From Pseudomonadota bacterium (GTDB lineage Bacteria > Pseudomonadota > Alphaproteobacteria > Rhodobacterales > Rhodobacteraceae): 29,026 bases of DNA. Shown here one piece after another: positions 15,749-23,621 of this stretch. The notes below the pieces were generated by a model, which made no database searches, was not told the origin of the DNA, and was given only the letters and a program-made list of their open reading frames with translations. Position numbers and translations under genes: made by a program. The stretch lies in NCBI GenBank assembly GCA_027592105.1, contig JAQCLA010000006.1:1-29026 (forward strand), written 5' to 3'. How positions within the stretch are numbered: position 1 is the stretch's first letter; every line of letters begins with the position of its first letter.

Positions 15749-15840
15749 TGCCATACACAGACGTGCCCCACGATATAGTCCCATTGGCTGGGGACTCGCC
15801 TTACCGCCACTTGCGGTTTGACACCAAGCTGACAGCCTGA
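15748..15840 (+). CDS. Possible 30-aa small ORF coupled to the OsmC-like gene
   Basis: The OsmC-like stop TGA (15746-15748) overlaps an ATG (TGATG), opening a 30-codon frame that begins MPYTDVPHDIVPLAGDSPYR and ends with TGA at 15838-15840. No similarity recognised. It contains two short hairpins at RNA level (GTCCC...GGGAC at 15778-15795; ACCGC...GCGGT at about 15803-15817). It could be a real coupled micropeptide, a remnant of a longer gene's 5' end, or an intercistronic spacer. It has no Shine-Dalgarno of its own beyond termination-reinitiation. Confidence 0.3.
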   Translation: MPYTDVPHDIVPLAGDSPYRHLRFDTKLTA

Positions 15841-15885
15841 CGCCCGATCGACAGACAGGGCACCACGAAACAAAGGGAGGAAGAC

Positions 15886-16917
15886 ATGCTACACTCAAGA
15901 TCCATGAAGGCCGCATTCGCATCGACCGTTTTCGGTCTTTGCGCAACACTCGGCATGACCGCCGCACAGGCGCAAACGGAACTGCGTCTGCACACCTTCG
16001 TGCCGCCGGGCCATGTCATTTACCGCGAGATCCTCGAGCCCTTGGCCGCAGATATCGCGGCAGAGTCGAATGGCGAATTGGTCCTGACGCTCTACCCCTC
16101 GATGCAGCTGGGTGGCGGCGCGCCGGAACTGATCCGTCAGGCAGCCGAAGGCACCGTTGACATGGCCTTCAGCCTGCCCGGCTATACCTCGGCGCAATTC
16201 CCGCGCACACAGATGATCGAATTGCCCAGCCTGCGCGAAGACGGCATGGCCACGACCGAGCTGATGTGGGATTTGCTTGAGGGCGGCTATCTCAACCCGG
16301 AATTCGACGGGTTGAAGGTGCTCGCACTTTGGGCCGCTGACGATGCGGGGCTTTATACCCGCGACAAGCCGATCCGCTCGCTTGACGATATTGCGGGCAT
16401 GCTGCTCCGCTCGCCTTCGGCGGCACAGGCCGGTCAGATCGAAGCGATGGGCGGCACGCCCGTGGCCATGCCCATCCCCGAGCTGTATCCGCAGCTTGAG
16501 CGTGGCGTGATCGACGGCGCAATGGTGCCCTTCACCACCATCCTCGACTTCCGCATGCATGAGGTTGCCAACTACTTCACCATCACCGGCCCGGTCTTTG
16601 GCCGGTCGCAGTTCACCGTGGTGATGAACGCTGATAGCTACAACAACCTATCGGCCGAGCATCAGGCGATCATCGACCGCCTGACGGGCGAAGAACTCAG
16701 CCGTAAGGCAACGCAGGCCTATCTGGACCGTGCCGCCGAAGCGATCGAATTCGTGCGCAACGCCTCCGACAAGGAAGTGATCGAGTTCTCGGCCGAGGAG
16801 CAGGCCCGTATCCGTGAAACCTTGGCACCGATCTACGCCCAGTGGATCGAGGCGATGGCCGCACAAGGTATCGATGGCGCCGCGATGCTTGCCTTCGCTG
16901 GCATCAGCGTCAACTAA
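15886..16917 (+). CDS. TRAP transporter substrate-binding protein, DctP family
   Basis: Periplasmic solute receptor of a tripartite ATP-independent transporter, 343 aa. The Sec signal peptide is residues 1-29, ending TAAQA before QTELRLHTF. The DctP fold follows, with FVPPGHVIYREILEPLA, YPSMQLGGG and the helix-strand LLRSPSAAQAGQIEAMGG. Arg175 in it is at the place of the conserved carboxylate-binding Arg, which points to an organic acid ligand. Then come IPELYPQLERGVIDGAM and a typical helical C-terminus. AGGGAGG precedes the ATG at 15886 by five bases. It is followed directly by the dctQ- and dctM-type genes. The spacer upstream contains the small ORF. Ligand inferred, not known: an aromatic or other carboxylate entering the THF-demethylation pathway. 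Confidence 0.93.
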   Translation: MLHSRSMKAAFASTVFGLCATLGMTAAQAQTELRLHTFVPPGHVIYREILEPLAADIAAESNGELVLTLYPSMQLGGGAPELIRQAAEGTVDMAFSLPGYTSAQFPRTQMIELPSLREDGMATTELMWDLLEGGYLNPEFDGLKVLALWAADDAGLYTRDKPIRSLDDIAGMLLRSPSAAQAGQIEAMGGTPVAMPIPELYPQLERGVIDGAMVPFTTILDFRMHEVANYFTITGPVFGRSQFTVVMNADSYNNLSAEHQAIIDRLTGEELSRKATQAYLDRAAEAIEFVRNASDKEVIEFSAEEQARIRETLAPIYAQWIEAMAAQGIDGAAMLAFAGISVN

Positions 16918-16920
16918 GTG

Positions 16921-17427
16921 ATGCTGGACGCGTTTGAACGTGGGTTCGAACGGGCGCTCAGGCTGCTGGCTTATGCCGGCGGCCTGGTGCTCGCCGGGCT
17001 GGTGCTGCTGGTGGTCTACGAGATCTGCATGCGGTACTTCTTTGGTCGCCCCTTTCGGGGCGGCTATGAGATCACAGAGCTGGCCATGTCGGTCATCGTG
17101 GCTTGTGGCTTGCCCTACACGGCCATCATGCGTGGGCATGTTTCGGTCGATCTCTTGTCAGGCATTTTCGACAGGCCCGCGTTTCGCTGGCTGAATTTCA
17201 TCGTGCATATGATGGGCGCTGTGTTGCTCGCGGTCTTGTCATGGGAAAGCATCGAATACGCGCTGCGCAGCCATGCGCATGGTGATGTCTCCAACATGAT
17301 GCAGATCCCCAAATCACCCTTCCAGTTCGGTGTCGCAATCTCGGCCGGGCTGTTCTCGATCGTTCTGCTGCTTGAGGCGATCCGGGTCATCTATCCAAAA
17401 GAAACGACCGAAAAGGCCAAGATATGA
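16921..17427 (+). CDS. TRAP transporter small permease, DctQ family
   Basis: Small membrane subunit of the TRAP transporter, 168 aa with four predicted transmembrane helices (LLAYAGGLVLAGLVLLVVYE; ITELAMSVIVACGLPYTA; WLNFIVHMMGAVLLAVLSW; VAISAGLFSIVLLLEAIRV). The family motifs RYFFGRPFRGGYEITE and MRGHVSVDL are intact. GTG at 16918 and ATG at 16921 both follow the dctP stop directly; ATG is preferred. The stop overlaps the dctM start as ATGA, so the two permease subunits are translationally coupled. It pairs with the large permease to drive sodium-coupled uptake from the periplasmic receptor. Confidence 0.93.
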   Translation: MLDAFERGFERALRLLAYAGGLVLAGLVLLVVYEICMRYFFGRPFRGGYEITELAMSVIVACGLPYTAIMRGHVSVDLLSGIFDRPAFRWLNFIVHMMGAVLLAVLSWESIEYALRSHAHGDVSNMMQIPKSPFQFGVAISAGLFSIVLLLEAIRVIYPKETTEKAKI

Positions 17428-18731
17428 CACCGACACTTGCCGGCATCACGGGCTTTGCCGCCTTGTTCTTGCTGCTTGCGCTGCGCATGCCCATCGGGCT
17501 TGCGATGATGCTGGTGGGCGCGGTGGGCATCGCTGTGCTCAACTCGACCACGGCGGCGCTCAATATCATGGGCTCTTTCGCCTTTTCTTATTCGGCGGTC
17601 TTTACGCTCAGCGTGATCCCGCTGTTCGTGTTGATGGGCGCTTTTGCCAATGTCTCGGGGATGGGGGCGGATATGTACCGCGCAGCCCATGCTTGGGTAG
17701 GCCACAAGCGTGGCGGCTTGGCGGCGGCGACCATTCTGGCCTGTGCGGGTTTTGCCGCGCTCTCCGGCTCGTCCATCGCATCGGCGGCGACCATGGGCAA
17801 AGTGGCCCTGCCCGAGATGGAGCGCTATCGCTACAGCCCCAAGCTTGCCACGGGATCGATCGCGGCGGGCGGCACACTGGGTATCTTGATCCCCCCCTCG
17901 ACCGTGTTGATCGTTTATGCGCTTTTGACCGAGCAATCGGTGGGGCGCTTGTTTCTGGCCGGTGTTTTGCCGGGCCTCTTGCTGACCGCACTTTTCGTGG
18001 CGACCGTGTTCATCGTGTCGATGATGAACCCCGAGGCTGGCCCACCGGGCGAACGCGTACCGATGGGCGAACGCTTCAAGGTCTTGATGAACTCGGGCGC
18101 GCTGATCTTTGTGGTCATTATCGTGCTGGGCGGCATCTATGCGGGCATCTTTACCGTGACCGAGGCCGCAGCCGTCGGTGCGTTTCTGACCTTCATGCAT
18201 GCGCTTTGGTCGGGAAAGCTGAACCTACCCAAATTCCTCGAGGCGATCCTTGATACGATCAAGACCACCGCGATGGTGTTTTTCATCTTGATCGGCGCAC
18301 ATTTCTTCGCGCCCTTCCTTGCGCTGACGCGTATCCCGGTGAACCTTGCCGATGCCATCGGCGAGCTGGCCATCCCCGCGCTTGCGATCTTGGCCGTGAT
18401 CATCTTGGTCTATATCGCGCTTGGCACCTTCATGGAGGGGTTCGCGATGATGGTGCTGACTGTGCCGATCGTGCTGCCCATCATCACCACGCTGGGGTAT
18501 GATCCGATCTGGTTCGGCATCATCATGGTCTTGGTGCTGGAGATGGGGCTGATCAGCCCGCCTGTGGGGATGAATGTCTTTGTGGTCAAAGGGGTGGCGC
18601 CCAATGTGCCGCTGGGCCAGATCTACGCCGGTATCTTGCCCTTTTGGGTGGCGATGGGGATCTGTGTGATCTTGCTTGTCGCCTTCCCCAATATCGCGCT
18701 GTTCTTGCCCGATACGATGCTGGGGCGCTGA
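17424..18731 (+). CDS. TRAP transporter large permease, DctM family
   Basis: Large membrane subunit of the TRAP transporter, 435 aa with about twelve hydrophobic segments and a typical length. Recognisable family regions are the N-terminal FLLLALRMPIGLAMMLVGAV, the conserved AALSGSSIASAATMG loop with SIAAGGTLGILIPPSTVLIV (first substrate/Na+ site), and the second-half LGTFMEGFAMMVLTVPIVLP with LISPPVGMNVFVVKG. It starts inside the dctQ stop (ATGA). The thioesterase gene follows within a base or two, so expression probably continues into the metabolic genes. Together with DctP/Q it forms the only uptake system in this locus. Confidence 0.95.
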   Translation: MTPTLAGITGFAALFLLLALRMPIGLAMMLVGAVGIAVLNSTTAALNIMGSFAFSYSAVFTLSVIPLFVLMGAFANVSGMGADMYRAAHAWVGHKRGGLAAATILACAGFAALSGSSIASAATMGKVALPEMERYRYSPKLATGSIAAGGTLGILIPPSTVLIVYALLTEQSVGRLFLAGVLPGLLLTALFVATVFIVSMMNPEAGPPGERVPMGERFKVLMNSGALIFVVIIVLGGIYAGIFTVTEAAAVGAFLTFMHALWSGKLNLPKFLEAILDTIKTTAMVFFILIGAHFFAPFLALTRIPVNLADAIGELAIPALAILAVIILVYIALGTFMEGFAMMVLTVPIVLPIITTLGYDPIWFGIIMVLVLEMGLISPPVGMNVFVVKGVAPNVPLGQIYAGILPFWVAMGICVILLVAFPNIALFLPDTMLGR

Positions 18732-18732
18732 A

Positions 18733-19149
18733 ATGGGATTGGTCAACCGCCGGGACGTTTTCATCGAATGGGGTGATTGCGACCCGGCGGGCATCGTCTA
18801 TTACCCGCGCTATTTCGTGCATTTCGACAATGCCACCGTGGCGCTTTTCGCGGCCGCGGGCCTGCCCAAGCATGAGATGGTGAAAACCTACGACATCGTC
18901 GGCATCCCGATGGTCGATACGCGCGCGAAATTCACCATCCCGTCCCGCTGGGGTGAGACCATCACCATCGAAAGCCGCATCGCCGCATGGCGCGGATCAA
19001 GCTTCGATGTGGAACACAAGGTCTACAAGGGTGACGCACTTGCCATCGAGGCGTGGGAGACCCGCGTTTGGGTCGGCCGCCACCCCGATGACCCCGACAA
19101 GATCAAGGGCCGACCCGTGCCTGACGCCGTCAAAGCGCGCTTTGCCTGA
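18733..19149 (+). CDS. Acyl-CoA thioesterase, 4-hydroxybenzoyl-CoA thioesterase-like hotdog protein
   Basis: Hotdog-fold thioesterase, 138 aa. The segment IEWGDCDPAGIVYYPRYFVH carries the 4HBT-class signature with Asp17 as the expected catalytic acid, as in Pseudomonas 4-hydroxybenzoyl-CoA thioesterase. It would hydrolyse an acyl- or aroyl-CoA to the free acid. The ATG follows the dctM stop by one base, and IorA begins 28 bp downstream, so it is in the same operon. The pairing with a CoA-acylating 2-oxoacid oxidoreductase suggests that it releases the acid from the acyl-CoA made by IorAB, or guards against CoA trapping. The frame upstream of 18733 is within dctM and was not used. Confidence 0.88.
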   Translation: MGLVNRRDVFIEWGDCDPAGIVYYPRYFVHFDNATVALFAAAGLPKHEMVKTYDIVGIPMVDTRAKFTIPSRWGETITIESRIAAWRGSSFDVEHKVYKGDALAIEAWETRVWVGRHPDDPDKIKGRPVPDAVKARFA

Positions 19150-19177
19150 CCACCCCACCGCCTGAAGAGGACACCCA

Positions 19178-21346
19178 ATGGAAGTCTCATTCCACAAGGA
19201 AATCCAAAGCCTGAAACTGGGTGATGGCGACATCTTTCACGGCGAGGGGATCTTGGCTGTCACCAAGGCACTTTTGCAATCGGGCGTAGCCTATGTGGGT
19301 GGCTATCAGGGCGCGCCTGTCAGCCATCTGCTGGATGTGCTGGTGCAATCCGAGGATATCTTGTCCGAGCTTGGCATCCATCTGGAAACCTGCACGAACG
19401 AGGCGGCGGCCGCCGCCATGTTGGCGGCATCGGTGCAATACCCGCTGCGCGGTTGCGTGACGTGGAAATCCATCGTCGGCACCAATGTGGCGGCTGATGC
19501 GCTGTCGAACCTCGCCTCGCCCGGTGTGATCGGCGGCACGCTGATCGTCGTGGGCGAGGATTACGGCGAAGGGGCCAGCGTCATCCAAGAACGCAGCCAT
19601 GCCTTTGCGCTGAAATCCTCGATCTGGCTGCTCGATCCGCGCCCCGATCTGCCCCAGATCGTGAAGATGGTCGAGAAAAGTTTCGAGCTGTCCGAGGCCA
19701 GCAATACCCCTGTGATGATGGAGCTGCGCATCCGCGCCTGTCATGTGTTTGGTAGTTTCGAGACCAAGGATAACGTCGCCGCCCCGAAATCGACGCGCGA
19801 GAAATTCGCCGAACCCGCACCATTCGACTATGCGCGGCTGGCCCATCCCCCCGTCACCTTCTTGCAAGAAGGCGACAAGGTGAACCGCCGCCTGCCGTTG
19901 GCGCGCGAGTTCATTGCGCGCGAGGGTCTCAATGAATTCATGGGGCCAGAAGCGGGTGAAATCGGGATCATTACCCAAGGCGGGCTGTTCAATGGGCTGA
20001 ATGATCGGCTGGCCGATGCCGGGCTGTCGGATGCCTATGGTGATCTGAAAATCCCGACCCTTGTCCTCAACGTCACCCATCCGCTGTTGCCCGACCAGAT
20101 CGTCGATTTCGCGCGCGGCAAAAAGGCCGTGCTGATCGTCGAGGAGGGCGCGCCCGAATATATCGAAATGGCAGTGGGTAAGATCCTGCGCCAAGCCGAT
20201 CTGCAAACGGCCATTCATGGCAAGGATATGCTGCCCATGGCGGGCGAATATACCGCCGCCGTGGTGGGCCGCGGTCTGGCTACGTTCTTGTCGCGCTATG
20301 GCGTCGATCCCGGTGAGTTGGGCCAATGGCTTGAGGCGGTCGATACCAACCGCACAGCACTTGCCGCACGCGATGCGCCCGCCCTGCCGCCGCGCCCGCC
20401 GACATTCTGCACAGGCTGCCCCGAGCGGCCCGTGTTCACGGCGATGAAGCTGGTCAAGGAAGAAACCGGCCCGATGCATGTCTCGGTCGATATCGGCTGT
20501 CATGCGCTGGCGACCTTTCCACCCTTCAGCCAAGGCCATTCGATCATCGGCTATGGTCTGTCGCTGGCCGCGGCCTCGGCCGTGTCGGGCACGCAGGTCA
20601 AGCGCCCCTTCACCGTCATGGGCGATGGCGGCTTTTGGCATAACGGGCTTTTGACGGGCGTTGCGGGATCGGTATTCAACCAAGATGACAGCGTTTTGGT
20701 GGTGATGAACAACGGCTATTCCAGCGCCACCGGGGCGCAGGATCTGCCCTCCAGTAAGCCCAAGGATAGCGGGCGTGGCCGTGGCCTCGACATGGAAAAG
20801 GCGCTGCGCGCCATGGGCGTCACATGGATCAAGCGGGTCGATAATTACCGTGTCGCCAATCTGGTTAATGTGCTGCGCGATGCACGGCTGACCAAGGAAA
20901 AGGGGCTGAAAGTGATCTTGGCCGATGGCGAATGCCAATTGGCCCGCCAACGCCGGATCAAGCCCGCAATGGCCAAGGCGGTCGCTGCAGGCGAGCGGGT
21001 GATGCGCACGCGCTTTTGGGTGGATGAGGATACCTGCACCGGCGATCACAGCTGCATCCGGCTGTCGGGCTGCCCGTCCTTGACGATCAAGCCCAACCCC
21101 GATCCGCTGCGTACCGACCCGGTGGCGCATGTGAACAATGATTGCGTGGGCTGTGGCCTGTGTGGCGAGGTGAGCCACGCGGCCCAGCTGTGCCCGTCAT
21201 TCGCGCGCATCGACATCATCCAGAACCCCACCGCATGGGACCGCGCGCGGCGCGGGCTGTCGGACCTGTTGATCAAGCTGTGCGGCGGTGAGACACAAGA
21301 TCGCCCCACCCGCACACCCACCGCCCAAGGGGTGCCCGCAGAATGA
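19178..21346 (+). CDS. iorA: Indolepyruvate ferredoxin oxidoreductase alpha-type subunit (IorA-like)
   Basis: TPP- and Fe-S-dependent 2-oxoacid oxidoreductase large subunit, 722 aa. The family reaction converts an aryl-2-oxo acid plus CoA to acyl-CoA, CO2 and reduced acceptor. Visible are the pyrimidine domain (VGGYQGAPVSHLLDVLVQS, ETCTNEAAAAAMLAAS), a CTGCPERPVF segment near 408, and the TPP pyrophosphate site MGDGGFWHNG...NNGYSS (about 480-515). C-terminal ferredoxin-like clusters follow. The second is canonical (Cys656, 659, 662, then Cys672-Pro). The first reads CTGDHSC (620-626) with Asp at the second ligand place and Cys632-Pro. GAAGAGGAC precedes the ATG. The stop overlaps iorB (ATGA). 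No ferredoxin gene is nearby. Substrate probably an aryl-pyruvate or arylglyoxylate. Confidence 0.9.
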   Translation: MEVSFHKEIQSLKLGDGDIFHGEGILAVTKALLQSGVAYVGGYQGAPVSHLLDVLVQSEDILSELGIHLETCTNEAAAAAMLAASVQYPLRGCVTWKSIVGTNVAADALSNLASPGVIGGTLIVVGEDYGEGASVIQERSHAFALKSSIWLLDPRPDLPQIVKMVEKSFELSEASNTPVMMELRIRACHVFGSFETKDNVAAPKSTREKFAEPAPFDYARLAHPPVTFLQEGDKVNRRLPLAREFIAREGLNEFMGPEAGEIGIITQGGLFNGLNDRLADAGLSDAYGDLKIPTLVLNVTHPLLPDQIVDFARGKKAVLIVEEGAPEYIEMAVGKILRQADLQTAIHGKDMLPMAGEYTAAVVGRGLATFLSRYGVDPGELGQWLEAVDTNRTALAARDAPALPPRPPTFCTGCPERPVFTAMKLVKEETGPMHVSVDIGCHALATFPPFSQGHSIIGYGLSLAAASAVSGTQVKRPFTVMGDGGFWHNGLLTGVAGSVFNQDDSVLVVMNNGYSSATGAQDLPSSKPKDSGRGRGLDMEKALRAMGVTWIKRVDNYRVANLVNVLRDARLTKEKGLKVILADGECQLARQRRIKPAMAKAVAAGERVMRTRFWVDEDTCTGDHSCIRLSGCPSLTIKPNPDPLRTDPVAHVNNDCVGCGLCGEVSHAAQLCPSFARIDIIQNPTAWDRARRGLSDLLIKLCGGETQDRPTRTPTAQGVPAE

Positions 21347-22869
21347 ACGCGCCGATCAAAACAGAGACGAAAACCCGCCCCGCACGGCTATTGATCGCCG
21401 CAATGGGCGGCGAAGGTGGCGGTGTTCTCGCTGGTTGGCTGACCGAAGCCGCGCTTGACGCGGGGCTATGGGTGCAACGCACCTCGGTCCCCGGTGTGGC
21501 GCAGCGCACGGGTGCCACGACCTATTATCTTGAGTTTCTGCCCAAAACCCGCCCGACGCGGCCCATCATGTCGCTGCATCCCGCGCCGGGGCGTGTCGAT
21601 GTGCTGGTGGCGACCGAGTTGTTGGAAGCGGTGCGGATGGTCAACTTGGGCTTTGTCACGCCCGACCGTACCAAGCTGATCGCATCGACCCATCGCACCT
21701 ATACGGTCGATGAGAAAAGCGCGATGGCCGATGGGCGGATGGACCCCGCGCCGATGATCGCCGCCTGCAAAGATTTCGCCAAAACCGCGATCATCGACGA
21801 TCTGTCGGCGGTCGCCTTGCGCGAAGGATGCCATCTGAATTCCGTGGTCTTGGGGGTTTTGGCCGGATCAGGCACCCTTCCCCTGCCCGTCGAGTGCATC
21901 CGCCGCGCGATGGAGGGGGGCAAGCGTGCCTCCGACGCCAATGGCCGCGGCTTCGAGGCCGGGCTGAAGATGACGCAAGATCGTGGACCCGTGCCCGATC
22001 TGGGCGGCGCGAAGGTCAAGCCGACACTGCCCGAGGCCACCGCGCCCCTACTGCCGCCCAGCCCCGAGACGGCGTTTTTGCCGCCCGAGGCCGCGGGCCT
22101 TGCCGCCGAAGGGATGCGGCGGCTGACCGACTACCAAGATGCCGCCTATGCGGCCGACTATCTTAGCCATCTCAAGCGCATCGCGGCCCACCCTGCCGCG
22201 AGCCCCGCGCTGTTGGCGGCCGTCGCGCGGCATATGGCGCTTCGCATGAGCTATGAGGACACGCACCGCGTGGCGGAGTTGAAGCTGCGCGGCGCCCGGA
22301 TGGCCCGCGTGACCGCAGAGGCCAAGGCGCGCCCTGGCGATATCGTCGATGTGGCCGAATACATGAAACCGGGTCCGGAAGAGATTTTCGGCATGCTGCC
22401 CCGCGCGCTGGGGGGCCGACTGATGGCGCTGTCCGAGCGGCGCGGTTGGGGCAAACTGTCTTTCCCGATGCAGGTCAAGACCACGCGCTTTTCGGGTTTC
22501 ATCCGGCTCCGCCTTTTGGCCGCGACCAAGCGCTGGCGGCGCGGCAATCTGCGCCATGCCCATGAAATGGCCTGGCTTTCGGGTTGGCTGGATCACATCA
22601 CCCGCGCGCTTGATATCGCACCCGAAGCGGCGGTCGAGATTGCCGAGACCGCTAAGATCGTGCGCGGCTATGGCTCGACCTATACACGCGGCATGCGCAA
22701 TTGGCGGCTGATCGCGGGCGAAATGATCACGCCTTGCCTTGATGGCCGCCTGCCTGCCGCGCTTTTGGCCGACGGGGTGCTGCAAGCGCGGCTTGCGGCG
22801 CTGAAAGACCCCGAAGGTCAGGCGCTCGACCGGGTGGTGGAGAGTTTCCAGAAAGCGGCAAAAGGTTAA
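21343..22869 (+). CDS. iorB: Indolepyruvate oxidoreductase beta-type subunit with long C-terminal extension
   Basis: Partner of IorA, 508 aa. Residues about 15-215 form the 2-oxoacid:acceptor oxidoreductase gamma/beta domain: LLIAAMGGEGGGVLAGWLTE, TSVPGVAQRTGATTYYLEF, then DVLVATELLEAVRMV and LNSVVLGVLAGSGTLPL. Stand-alone IorB proteins are about 200 aa. The extra ~290 residues (about 240-500; YLSHLKRIAAHP, GAREVAELK-type helical stretches, GYGSTYTRGMRNW) match the DUF6537 region I recall in proteobacterial aerobic IOR homologues; its role is unknown. The ATG overlaps the iorA stop. The gene ends in a four-base stop-stop overlap with the SDR gene on the opposite strand, closing the plus-strand operon. 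Confidence 0.87.
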   Translation: MNAPIKTETKTRPARLLIAAMGGEGGGVLAGWLTEAALDAGLWVQRTSVPGVAQRTGATTYYLEFLPKTRPTRPIMSLHPAPGRVDVLVATELLEAVRMVNLGFVTPDRTKLIASTHRTYTVDEKSAMADGRMDPAPMIAACKDFAKTAIIDDLSAVALREGCHLNSVVLGVLAGSGTLPLPVECIRRAMEGGKRASDANGRGFEAGLKMTQDRGPVPDLGGAKVKPTLPEATAPLLPPSPETAFLPPEAAGLAAEGMRRLTDYQDAAYAADYLSHLKRIAAHPAASPALLAAVARHMALRMSYEDTHRVAELKLRGARMARVTAEAKARPGDIVDVAEYMKPGPEEIFGMLPRALGGRLMALSERRGWGKLSFPMQVKTTRFSGFIRLRLLAATKRWRRGNLRHAHEMAWLSGWLDHITRALDIAPEAAVEIAETAKIVRGYGSTYTRGMRNWRLIAGEMITPCLDGRLPAALLADGVLQARLAALKDPEGQALDRVVESFQKAAKG

Positions 22870-23621
22870 TGCGCCAGCGCTGCGATCTCAAGCTGGGCGG
22901 CCAAGCCGCCATCCACCTCTAGGTTCACGCCGCGCACCCAAGCGGACGCAGGGCTTGCCAGAAAGGCCACAGCCGCGGCCACCTCATCGGGGGTGCCGGC
23001 GCGGCCCGACAGTGCAATGCCACGCGCCGCGCGGTCGCCAAAGGCCGTCTCGAAATCGGGCAGGATGCGGGTGGCAATGGCCGCCGGGCTGACCGTGTTG
23101 GCGCGCAGGCCCATCGCCAACAGCCGCGCGGTGTTGGATTTGGTCCAGTAAATCACCGCCTCTTTCGACAGATCATAGGCGCGCACTGGGTCGATCCCCT
23201 CCATCGCAACGAAATCCGCGATCTCGCCGCGCGCCAGCGCCGTAAAGCGCTGCACCTGCGCGATATTCTCGCGCCAGCGCGCGCCTGCCTTGGAGGCGAG
23301 GCTGACAATCGCCCCACCCTTGGGCATCAGGGGCAGCGCAGCCTCGGCCAGGCGCACCAGCCCGTGGTAGTTGACGGCCAGCACAGCCTCCTGCGTGCCC
23401 GCACGCGGCGGTAGGCCCGCGGCATTGACCAGCGCGTCGAAACCGCCCGTCAAAGCCAGCGCGTCGATGCTGGCGGGATCGGACAGGTCGGCGCGGTGCC
23501 AGTCGCACGCAAGCGCGGGTTCTGCCAGATCGACGGCGACGATCTTTGCCCCCATGGCCAAAAGCCGCGCGGCACTGGCCGCCCCGATCCCATGCGCCGC
23601 CCCGGTGATCAGAACCCGCAT
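22866..23621 (-). CDS. SDR-family NAD(P)-dependent oxidoreductase
   Basis: Classical short-chain dehydrogenase, 251 aa. Coenzyme loop TGAAHGIG (6-13), NAAG (66-69) and the catalytic Ser110, Tyr149 and Lys153 (YDLSK) are in place, as is the VSPAAIATRI segment after the active site. A D-L after the second strand (VDLAEPAL) suggests NAD preference. The C-terminus VNLEVDGGLA is typical. The start (ATG 23619-23621) abuts the stop of the FAD monooxygenase, so it is the last gene of the IclR-headed operon. It probably oxidises an alcohol or dihydrodiol intermediate of the same pathway (inference). Confidence 0.93.
   Translation of the reverse strand: MRVLITGAAHGIGAASAARLLAMGAKIVAVDLAEPALACDWHRADLSDPASIDALALTGGFDALVNAAGLPPRAGTQEAVLAVNYHGLVRLAEAALPLMPKGGAIVSLASKAGARWRENIAQVQRFTALARGEIADFVAMEGIDPVRAYDLSKEAVIYWTKSNTARLLAMGLRANTVSPAAIATRILPDFETAFGDRAARGIALSGRAGTPDEVAAAVAFLASPASAWVRGVNLEVDGGLAAQLEIAALAH

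Noticed and set aside
15818..15823. Consensus TTGACA upstream of dctP as a promoter
   Set aside because: No acceptable -10 at 16-18 bp spacing (CGCCCG region), so it is probably chance.
19187..21178. 663-aa minus-strand open frame opposite iorA
   Set aside because: Shadow frame; composition typical of reverse-read GC-rich coding DNA, and iorA motifs are intact on the plus strand.
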